34,949 bases of DNA from Lingula anatina (Eukaryota; Brachiopoda; Lingulata; Lingulida; Lingulidae): assembly GCF_001039355.2 (NCBI RefSeq), contig NW_019773908.1, forward strand, positions 1-34,949, given 5' to 3'. Each line of letters starts with the position of its first letter. Within the stretch, counting starts at the first letter, position 1. Positions 24,801 to 34,949 of this stretch are shown here, piece after piece. The position numbers and the translations under genes were made by a program. Under the pieces are notes generated by a model. That model did not search any database, was not told the DNA's origin, and saw only the letters and a program-made list of their open reading frames with translations.

Positions 24801-25876
24801 AAGAAGTAAAATATATCTTCCTCGCGTAATTGTATTCAAATTTAAATAATAATTTTCAAAATTCTTTGATTCAGTTTTGACCGCTATTCATAAAATCGCT
24901 TATCACTAAAGTAAATCATTTAACTTTATCCTGTTTCCGACATTTTTAAATATCAGTTTTAAAACTGACAGATGACAAAACGGACCCACAACATAATAAG
25001 TTGCATAAAACTAGAAGAACCATACAGGTTTCTAGTATTTACAGGCGCTATATGATATTTCACTAATATCTATGAGCGTATAAAAATGAGTCGCTGATGC
25101 TCTCTTCTTTACACTATATTCACCCAGATAGCCGGAGTTAGGTAACTGTTCGTAACATCATGTTTGTTCATTTAACCGTAATGTAGAGATGGAATTATAT
25201 GAGAATGGTCCAAATATTTCAGGAGTGAAACTAACTGTTATTTTCTATAGTGTACATTGGCTATAAATAATTGTAAACACGACGGTTTTGAATTAGTGCG
25301 TGCTGAAAATTGCAATGTATTTCGTATATGAGAAGCTGTCATTTGAGCTGACTTTGTTGACTTATGTTTCACATATATCGTGTCAAATATTCCGTACAGT
25401 GTGGCAATTACATGGAGGACACGATGAAAATGTTTCCAAATAGCACTCCATGGATAAATGAATGTATACTTCGAGGCAGACAAACCAGTTGAAACCAGAC
25501 AGGTCTTTCTATTTTTTGACTTTTTAAAAGTTCATTGGCATCACAAGTTCTCAAAATGGCTGAAAAATTTGCCCTGAGAGGACATACCGTAAATAAGAGT
25601 GCGAGAGGATGCATGTATGTGGGCGAGGGGTTATGCCAATTTTTTTAATGCTTCAAAAATCCAAAAGTCGTGTGTTATAAGTTGTATGACAAGATTCAGT
25701 TTCTCATTCAAAAGCTGTCCAACGTAACACCATGTTGGTATATCTTAAGTCAAGTAAGGTGGATCACCCCATCAATTTTGAACAATACTTTCCTAGGATT
25801 ACATCATCTATAAATCTGCATCCATATTGCCAATTTGATGCGCCTGCGCAGTGTGGGATGTAATGAACACCCTGTC

Positions 25877-28800
25877 TCAAGCCAACAGATAAAAGCACCA
25901 GTAACCAACATTAAAAATGAGGAAAAGAGTCGGAAACACAAGCCGTGAATATTTATCAATGTTATTGACGTCTTTGACCGTTGGTACTTTCTTTGTTATA
26001 GTTTTAGCTTTCTCCCTGATGCCTGTCACAATGCGTTTTCCGCTTTTAAAACTGCTCCTTATGGAACTTGTTCTCCGTCGTGCGCTGCTCTGCCTTTGAA
26101 CTCGTCCTTGATAACCGTAGGATCCACGTGGTAAGCACGTAGTCATTCGTACGGGTGCTGTCGACATTGTTTGTTCGTTTTCATAACAACAGCTCTGTCT
26201 GTTTCTAAGACTTAGTATAGGGGACATTCTTGGATCTTGCATTTCTATAGATTCATCCTGAAAAAAATATTTAAATGATAAGACAAACGACATTGGCTTT
26301 ACTCGCAATTACGCCAAGAATACAAAGTCAAGCTTTTGCAATACGTGCTTTTTTATGACAACATTTTATGGAAATCTGACAATAGTCAGGGAATCATTTC
26401 CTCTCCTTAAAATCGGTCTGTCCCAAAAGAGTCAGAACTTAAGTGAAAAAAATTCTGAAACCAGTGGCATATGAATAATTTTAAGTAAAGTAATATGTTT
26501 TTTTTTTCACCGCATAATTCCATATTTTCTATATTAGCTTGAATTATTCCAATCTGCATAAGCTAAAAAAACAAATAAAAACGTCTTAAATCAACATCGG
26601 TCATCTAGCGTTTATTTGTGCATCAACTGTTACCTCATCGGCGCTGGTCCGAAAGCCATTGACTTTTTGCTGCTGAAGTTCCTGCTCCTGCTTGGCCTTC
26701 TTGGCTTTCTTTTTGGCCCTGGCCCCCCAATACGTATAGTTTACGGCTGCGTACTCAAGCAGTGCAGCGAACACAAAGACAAAACACATGACCAGGTAGA
26801 TGTCTATTGCTTTGACGTAGGATATACGAGGGAGGGAAGACCGTACGCCAGTACTGATAGTGGTCATGGTGAGCACCGTCGTGATGCCTGGAACACGAAA
26901 AACCGGGGACAGAAAGTAGCATTCATTTCATATACAATTGTGACTAATACTATAAGTGTGTTACGTTAGAGTTAAACACGCGAACCTTGTTGTGGAGAAT
27001 GCGTTATACATATGAACTGCCAATGAGTGTTACTGAACGCAGTCATTATAGAAGAATTAAATGCATTAAAATAACGATTTGGTCCTGCACTGACTCACCT
27101 AATGCAACTCGCGCTGAGGTGGCCTCGTGGTTGATCCAGAAGGAGACCCAGGACAGCATCACAATAAGGATGGAGGGGAGATAGGTTTGGAAAATGAAGT
27201 AGCCAATATTTCTTTGAAGAAGGAAGCTGAGCGATAATCGTTGATAATCGCCTGGAAAGACAATGGTATGACATCAATTGTTTTAATTAATTTTAAGGGA
27301 TGTGCCGACTTATCGTGGTTTGTGAACGTGTATTTAACCTGAAAGGAAGGTTGGTGAACATATAACTTGTAGATGGCATATTATTTTAAGACATGTCAAT
27401 GAAGAACTTTTTTGTCATGTATTAGATACTAGAATGCTGCCAATCCTAAAGGTTCAAAATAGATAAAGCATTACTTATTATCAACAACAAAATGGTCTAT
27501 TAAAAGATAGCAAAAGAGATGCCTATAACTCAGTCGAGAAAAGACGACATTAACTTACCCGTGGCAAGATACTGCACCGTGCTAATGGTTCTATACTCTA
27601 CAATAGAGAACTGGGGGAGCTCCACGTGCTCTACGCCTTTAACGGAGTCCTTCCCCGCTTTCCAATACATCACTACGTCCTGCATAGCGTAACCATCTAT
27701 TACGACAATGAGAAAAAATGAATAGATAAAATTATCCATGCTGTAATAAGGAAGTAGAGTAAAGAAGAGAGAGGCTGTAATGATGTATGATAATTTACTT
27801 TTAATAAGCAATTTCTTAGTTTAGCTTTTAATTTTTAAGGCGAATTGAGATTATTATTATTATTATTATTATTATTAAGAACAAGCAGATCACAGAATGC
27901 ACATTAAATTCAATCAGATTTATATTTCATATCTCGCATTATCTTGACATTGTACTGGTCACCACGTGGGCTACAATATAGCCACCACTGTAGCACAACT
28001 TTCAGGTCTACTCAATACTGTCGGCAAAATGGTATTTTCCAAATGTCTATATCAAATTTACATGTTTTGTTTTATATTCGCTATCCTGTCGATTTAATTA
28101 ACCGCAATTTTACTGTGCAACTTGAAGTTACAATATTGCTCGTTCAATTCAAATTTTAAGAGGCCTAGTTACCAGATAAGAACTCTTGTGACCAAACCAG
28201 TTTCAAACGTAACACAGAATAAGTCGCCTCTAGAGGTCGGTGTACATGTAGATATGATATGAAACAATGCACACGGTACGGTTTTATCCAATAAAGTAAA
28301 ATGCGCATATCTTCAACAAAGAAGTTTAAATATACGTTCCTGACCGTGGTGTACTACCTAGAATAATGTCACTGCTGATGAATAGGCTTTGAATTGACGT
28401 TTTTGCCTATATTCTCTATTGATTGCCGTATGATCTTTTAACAACTATAATGTCGGCAAAAATTCTTTGGGAAATGTCAGAAGTAGTTTGCCTTGTAGAT
28501 TCACTCATTGTGCAAAATATCGAGACTATATTGTATTCGTGGCAGACAATATGGTGACTTTCTGTTTGGCAATGGTTACGTAAGTTGAAAAGGCCGCCAT
28601 TTCAAGATGAACTGAAATCATAAATTCATCGCATTTCAAAGAGACAACCGACTCCCAAGATGTGCCGTCAGTCGATTATTTCTATTAACTCAGACAATGT
28701 ACATCGCCATTTCCCCATCGTTGAAAACAAAAGCCTGTTGTTTGGATCAATTTTGATATCCAGGCCTACTGTATGTGCCCAGTCTCTCACTTATTGCCGT

Positions 28801-29767
28801 TTCCAAACTGGTTTGTGGGCCATGGTGCTAAAGCATGTTAAATGCGAAGCCAATTTAGCTGATGAAAACCTCGAGCTTTAAATCAATAAGCTGTTAACGG
28901 TTTCAATAGACTAAGATCAATCTACGTTTCAAACTAAACAGAAAGGAGAGACACAATTGACTTTTTGACGACGATTTTCGCATAGTGCACCAGTTACGGG
29001 AGTATCGCGGTATGTTTGCTTAAGATCGGTTTTCCGTTCTAAAGTCAAGGTGAGAAAGTGGTAGCCAAGAGAAGATGCATTATCTTAGGGCACGTTACAC
29101 ACATACTTGTGAATTCCTTTATTCCGGCCAATTTCCGGACCCTTCCTCTACTTGATTGATGGCCCTTTGTTTTAATTATGAGATTATATTGGATAATTTG
29201 AAAGAACGAGAATGGTCAATAGTATCAGATACTCACAGCTTTCCATCTCTATGGTACAGTTCTGCTCGTCCAGTGGATAGTAATGTAAATCCATCATGCA
29301 AGCTAAAGTTGTCGTAAATCTGGAAACAGTGTACAATGGTTGAATCTCTACTTCATTTACAGCAAGAAAATTTGAATTCTTTCTTTCTGGTGAAAATGAT
29401 TCTAAATTTACCGCTTGATAGCTTTTTTCCTTATTTTTTAAAAGTCATATATATATATATAACAAAGTAATCAAAATATGAACGCAGTTTCGCAATTATT
29501 AAGCAATTATTATGCAATGAAATCCAAATCAGTAACCCATCGTTACCTCATTCCATAGGCTATAGAACCATCTCCATAGAGTCGGACCATTTTGTTTTTC
29601 TCTGTTACTTCGTGCAAGAACGAGTTTTTGTCGTTGGCGAAAAACGTATCAGGGACCCAAATCTTCTCTGCAAAGTCCCCAGTAAGGGTCATGTATTCAT
29701 CCGCGTTTGAGAACTGAAGTCTTTCGTCTCTCCAGTACTGATTTAGGTATAAAGTTATAGTATAATC
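25877..29767 (-). CDS. Lcch3: GABA-gated ion channel subunit, beta-like (LCCH3 type), partial: loop D to C-terminus
   Basis: Minus-strand coding exons: 29547-29767, 29237-29319, 27559-27696, 27099-27251, 26634-26887, 25877-26257; 1230 bases, 409 aa plus stop, all phases agree. Ligand-binding domain landmarks: [14 protein letters not shown] (loop D region), [14 protein letters not shown] (loop A), Cys-loop [15 protein letters not shown] with 13 residues between cysteines, EMESYGY (loop B), and [14 protein letters not shown] (loop C). Then M1 ([20 protein letters not shown]), M1-M2 linker [12 protein letters not shown]2 ([16 protein letters not shown]), M3 ([20 protein letters not shown]), a Lys/Gln- and Ser/Arg-rich intracellular loop, and M4 ending YWCFYLLA. 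The M2-M3 region resembles insect LCCH3 more than RDL or glycine receptors, by memory. In Drosophila, LCCH3 with GRD is reported to form GABA-gated cation channels. The signal peptide and first ~80-100 mature residues lie on exons above 29767 that I could not find, so the gene is incomplete here; introns are larger than in the other genes. Confidence 0.9.
27851..27878. repeat. (ATT)n microsatellite in a GABA-receptor intron
   Basis: About nine ATT units in the large intron between exons 27559-27696 and 29237-29319. Confidence 0.95.
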
Positions 29768-32700
29768 CTGAAAAAATTAAAAAAGACAATAAAACACGGT
29801 TGATCGTTTAACATGTATCCTCAATAAGAAAACGGTTACTGCGTATAGTTTGTTGAATGCTTTTGTACCATGAACACGGTACGGCTTTTTTATCATGGGA
29901 ATGGTATGGGATTCTGTACCATGTACATTTTATACCGTGAGTCGAATGGCTGACTCTAGGTTTAGGAAGTCCACAATATCTATTCAGATTTTAAACCGAA
30001 AATAAAAAAGCCCAAAAAGTCTCCCTTATAATATAGAAAGTAAAGCTGTCAGAATGAATGAAAAATCTTGAGTTTGCTTCAGACTCGGCTTCAACCGTTG
30101 AAAGGCACCGATTAACACAGGGAACATGTATATAAGATTGAAATGAATTGGTAAAAGGCTAGATAGACTAGAAAGGCTTAGGTACTGACCTAAGAAAGAA
30201 TTGTGATTTTCATGTTGAAACACTTGGATTCGGATTGCCGCTGGCAGCTATTGTGATAGTAGTTATTTCTGAGAAATTATTTTCGTTCGATTACTGACAA
30301 GAGCAAATTAGAAAAATGAAAAAAAAATTGCTTCCTTAAATCATACATGTAATTCGAGAAAATGTAAACCAAAAATTCTGTACAAAAGTTCAAACCGTTT
30401 CCTGTGACGATTTCAGTCAAGAGCACTTCGTCGAGACATGTTCTGAACTAACATAATTTCAATTCAACTGTCAGTCATCAATGTCTGTCAAATTGTAGGT
30501 CAGAGAGGAAGCCGTTGTTTCTTTAAACTCATTGATACAACATTGGCATCTACACAAGTCAAGGGTCATAATGGCGAATGCACGTAACAGGCGAAAGAGT
30601 TCTCAAACACACCTGTCTAGAAAGTGCAAAGCGTACTCAAATGCCTGCATCGGTTTTAGGTTTCGGAACAACATATCCGCAGGCGGTCCACATCGGCAAT
30701 TTTAGGATCACAAATTAGTGATTACAGGCAATAAAATCAGCTTTTCCATTTCGTTTCACATGAAAAGAATATTGCAAAATACCGTTCCGCTTTTGTACCA
30801 AGGTATTTTTCATTAAATGGTACAATCAATTCATGAAGTCGAATGATAAAAATGTATCCCACGCCATTTGGAGCGATTATTTCAGTTCCTTGACTTGGGG
30901 ACGCTCCAGCAGCGAATAGATGCCTAATTAAGGTCATAAAACTGGCACGTGTTTGTGCTCAAAAATCGTTTGTAGGGGCGGGGAACAAAACTTCTCTACT
31001 GTGCACACTTGTACATTGTACTGCCCTCGTGATAAAAATTAAAACTTGACCAGTTTGCTTTTCTCCTACACAACACTGTATTACTAAAGCACCTCTGTAG
31101 AGATTTCTGGAATCTAACATAGAACATCCGTTATCACCAGGTTGCTTCCATTGTCCTTTACCTAATACATGTCGATGAGATTGAATGTTTACAAACTCCT
31201 ATGACCAATTTGATTGCAAGGATGAACTTTGCTTGTGTGCTAGAATGACCAGTGTGTCCGATTTCTAATTAAATTTTCTTGAATATTAAGTAAATTTGCC
31301 GCATTTGGTATCGATTACGGCCTAACGGTGCCAAACGACCGGGGGTGTGGTGTTGTCTGGAACCAATGCCAGTCTCAACGATCCAGCTTGCATCTATACA
31401 GTAAAACACCAATATTTATTTAGACAACCCATTACAGAAACCATTATACATCGTACCAAACGTGAAACAGATTTTGTTACGTTATCATTACGAGATGCTT
31501 CATGTTATAATCCAGGGAATTTAATTACGTTGGATACTCAATGGTTTCGTGGCAACAGGATTCCTAGAAAGTGAGGTGTAACGAACAGCACATTTTTGGT
31601 GTTTTCTCTTATTACAAATTGTAGTTTGCATCAACATGGGAAGAGTCATTCATATGCAGAGTTTCTGGAAGTTTTTTGTAGTACACACGTAGTGAAATTG
31701 TAGTAAACGCTATTTTTGACCAGAGGCTAATGGTTTATGTGGATTAAGAAGGAATAACCCTGGCTACCTATAATCTGTTTCACTTATTAACATCATTTAG
31801 ATTACTTTGTGGTCATGCTCTGTAAGATTGTATTCACTTAAAGCGTGCCGTGTCAAGATAAAGCGATTACATATACGACGGCCACAAATGACTGACGTCC
31901 TTAACATCATTAATTGAAATTAAATGAATCACAAAAAAAGAAGGAAAAAGACAGAAAAACACAAAAAGAAAAAAATGTGCTCAAAAATGAAAATGAATTT
32001 TTTCATCTGTTATGATGACCAAAGCGTTCAGGTTTACCTGAAGTTCTATAACGTATGTTCTAAAAATCGGAAAATATGTTTTAAAGGAGTTTGCAGTGAT
32101 CGAAATGCAAACAACTACTTCCTGCTTCATAACTCACGCAGCGTAGATTTATTAGCAAGTTAGACTCTCCACCTAATTTGTGAAACAAGGGAAGCCCAGA
32201 GCAAATTGAAGGGTGTTTTTTGATACGAAAAAGCGATAAACGTCAATGCATTGCCACTTATAAAGGAAATTCGTTACTCAACAAAACAGGACTAAATTAC
32301 ATTGCGTTATATGCGACTGTTCCAAACACGGGTTTTATTAGACTCGAACTGTGCGCCAATTGCCAGTACAAGACAACCCCGAGGGAGCTTAAACTTTAAA
32401 CCCCTTCAAAACACCACGGATCTCTACTTCCAGAGGAGTTAGTCGCACCGCGGGACTTAATAACGGTGTTGTTCGAAGTAGCAGGTATTCACAGTTAATC
32501 CACACCATGCGTCTGGCTATTTGTCCGGTACGTATTGGAAATACCATCCAGTGTGATAATGGCGAAGACATGGGATTTATCAGTCTCCTTGTATCCAATG
32601 TAAGGGGAAGCGGCAAAATCTCCCCATTCTTGGCGTGTGGGTGGCGCGAGCAAGGGGATTACAATAAGATGCAGCGTGCCTTTGGACAATACTCGAATAT

Positions 32701-34949
32701 GTATGTGCACTGCTCTTTCCGTTCTTTAAGTTTGCTTAAGAAAGTGAAGAGCCATCTGTGACTTTGGATTGGTTTTCTGGACAGTCAATTTTTTATACTT
32801 TTTTGACCTACATGCTTTTGTGCCTTTATCAAATGCACATAAGTGCCATTGCTCATATATGCAATCATTGTCTACACATCTACACATTAAAAAAAAAAAA
32901 AACTACTGTACCAACTACATTATTTTTCACCTTTTCCATCATTCCTGCATAATGAAGTTTTGCTAAGAAAAGTAACCTTAAACGGGAAACCTACAACGCG
33001 TTTTACACAAGCGCGACTCTGAGCAGCTACACCCACGTGAGTAATGGCATCTTTGACCAGAAAAGATGAAAACCTGTATGCCCTATTTAAACCACAGTCA
33101 ATAAAATTAACCTCCAACACAGTAGCTTTTTTGACACGGAAAAAGTACTGTTTCAACACATGTGACCCTTTTCACACCAACGTTGTTGAAGTACGTGCTC
33201 CAACAATGCCAACTTTTATGTAAAATAACGATTTCTAGAACTTTAAGGTACTAATAGCCTCGGGCATCTGTTCCTAAGGTAATTAAACGTGCAATCGCAT
33301 TAACTACCCGGGATACAGTGTTCTTCACCCCCAGTCATTACTCGAAGGCACGGAGAATGCATCAGTCATCGATTATGGAAAGGAAAAAAACTAAATCCTA
33401 TACTCTCACAGATAATACTCTTTTAAGCGCCAACTAATGATTATAGAGGACGTGGCGAAAGTAATCTAAATACTATCAACGAGCGCCGCAAATTATCGTT
33501 TATATCAGCAAGCGTTTAATGAGACAGCCGTGCAATTTTTACGACAGTGTGAAAGGGTTGTTATTTCATCAAAATCTAGTGTCGTCTTGGATAAAGTATG
33601 TGTCGTAACATATCTGCCTCTGACGTATCTTTAAACACTGCCCATACATGTATAGCTAAAACTAAGTGGACAGTGATTGTGTTGTCTTGTGTTCAGGAAA
33701 CAACATCAAATGAGGTAGGAAACATTCGCAAGGAAACTCTCTCCTAACTCGATCAAACGACACACTCCAAACACCAATTAACTCTATCAAAATTTATACG
33801 AAGTAAAGTGTACGGCTTCCATGGTTAAAATGGTCAAGATTTAAATTCCCCATTCTCAACAATAACGTATGGTAGAGAAAGGTCTGGTGGAAGAGCTTGT
33901 GAGCATAGAGAGAGCAGGAGGTAACTGATTACATTGGTAAATGTATTGAACCAGTCACTTAATAACATAATAAAAGCAAGGGAATCAATTATTTATGTCC
34001 TGATTTGGCAGGAATTGATTTCATTTGGTTGATTAATTGTGGGCATCTCCACCAATGAATTAAATCAAACGCAAGACTTTTTGTGGATGTTTAATTGGCG
34101 TTTCAAAAGAACGTTCTATTTATATACTGACGGTCTATGTTGCCACAGGTTTCGATTTTTTAAAAAATATAAACTCAATTTGGTAAATTCAAGACGTAAA
34201 TTGCATCCAGTTAATTCTGTTGTAACCTTTATAAACCGAGACTTTCTTTCTTTGACGGAGAATTATTAAAAGGTATAGGAGTCCATGAGAAGATGTCTTG
34301 CTTCACAGTAGTGTTCACAAATCAAATATATGGTTGAATTATCCTAAAGGTCTTCTATAACTCAAAATCGATGTTGGTACCAAGTACCCCACATTTTCGT
34401 AGCGGAGTAATTCTTTTATTAAATTAGTGAAACAACTTCCCTGCTTACAATATTTTGTATAACTGTGATATCTATTTGAATTGGCCAACATTTCAGCATT
34501 TTATAACAAGTGATGGGAAGATAGTTATGATGAAATCAATATGCCACTGTCTATAGGAAAAACGCACTGTTATTTCCTGGCTACCCTTCTTGTTGAGAAG
34601 GCTATTTGAAGAATGAAAAAAAGACAACTTATCGTTGGAAATATTCTGAAAAATGCCTTTACTTGACATGCCTTAAAATTAAAAGATTATAAAAACAAGA
34701 GGGCTGTTATGGTTTTTTGACAATCCACATTATCTTAGGAAAATCAAAGAAAATCCTCTGCATTGGTTCGAGTGCACACGAGGTGCCAATTACTATCTCA
34801 TACAAACAAGACCTGGACAGTTTTCGCGAAAAAAACTTCGTTAATGCTTTGCAGACGTTACTGGCCTCCTCGCCCTCCAGAGAGACGCGTGGCGAAAATT
34901 ATGGGGCAAATTGGGCAGCAGTAGTGTCACAGCGGGAGACCATGAGCCA
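29768..34949. other. Region upstream of the GABA-receptor exons, no gene supported
   Basis: If the gene continues, this is its first large intron or introns. I searched by eye on the minus strand for the conserved N-terminal exon (the segment ending just before DYT, with a ligand-binding LRPNFG-like motif) and did not find it. Open frames at 30737-30937, 31347-31574, 32389-32616 and 34039-34269 have no known motif. A cluster of short dyads around GGTAC/GTACC lies at about 29865-29940. Confidence 0.5.

Larger units (their letters stand above)
21048..25876. other. Intergenic region without a supported gene
   Basis: The part just above 21048 should contain the promoter of the CNBD2-like gene. 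Two overlapping minus-strand open frames (21343-21600 and 21491-21697) are hydrophilic but show no known motif and no convincing splice partners. From 21808 to 25876 there is AT-rich sequence with scattered short frames (for example 23816-24034) and no recognised domain, RNA gene or transposon. The 3' UTR of the GABA-receptor gene should occupy part of the right end. Confidence 0.5.

Noticed and set aside
31347-31574. 75-codon plus-strand open frame
   Set aside because: No recognisable domain, no splice context, and of a length expected occasionally by chance.
34764-34778. TTGGTTCGAGTGC resembling a tRNA B box
   Set aside because: No matching A box or cloverleaf could be built around it.

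Overview
The window is AT-rich nuclear DNA from an animal. Genes are split by GT-AG introns of a few hundred bases to about 1.5 kb, simple-sequence repeats are common, and there is no operon structure. The gene set suggests a protostome invertebrate, most likely a lophotrochozoan such as a mollusc, annelid or brachiopod: an RNF121 E3 ligase, an F-box/WD protein, a CNBD2-like cyclic-nucleotide-binding protein, the COMPASS subunit RBBP5, and a GABA-gated channel subunit of the invertebrate LCCH3 type. The species call is inference.

Layout. 99-331: MITE-like element. 611-4246 (-): complete RNF121, 8 coding exons, 320 aa, with a ~450-bp compound triplet repeat in one intron. 5680-9142 (+): complete F-box/WD-propeller gene, 7 coding exons, 455 aa, with a ~105-bp minisatellite in one intron. 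9997-11919 (-): 3' half of a CNBD2-like gene, convergent with the F-box gene. 12503-16224 (+): internal exons only of RBBP5. 16536-20969 (-): 5' half of the same CNBD2-like gene. 25877-29767 (-): C-terminal two thirds or more of a Cys-loop GABA-receptor subunit, from loop D to M4. 21.0-25.9 kb and 29.8-34.9 kb hold no gene I could support.

The most important structural point is that three single N bases (12138, 16347, 21807) mark contig joins, and two of them exactly bracket the RBBP5 piece. RBBP5 lacks its first exon and its C-terminal exons, while the CNBD2-like gene runs on both sides of the piece and its flanking exons have incompatible splice phases. The simplest reading is that a contig of about 4.2 kb was placed inside a CNBD2-like intron during scaffolding, with at least one CNBD2-like exon lost. 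A real nested gene is the less likely alternative.

Apart from the convergent F-box/CNBD2-like pair and the head-to-head RNF121/F-box pair, nothing indicates that these genes work together. No convincing undescribed multi-gene system was found. The oddities are repeat structure, a 31-bp duplicated splice-acceptor fragment, and the assembly problem. All exon models were built by eye from homology remembered for these families, splice consensus and reading-frame continuity.
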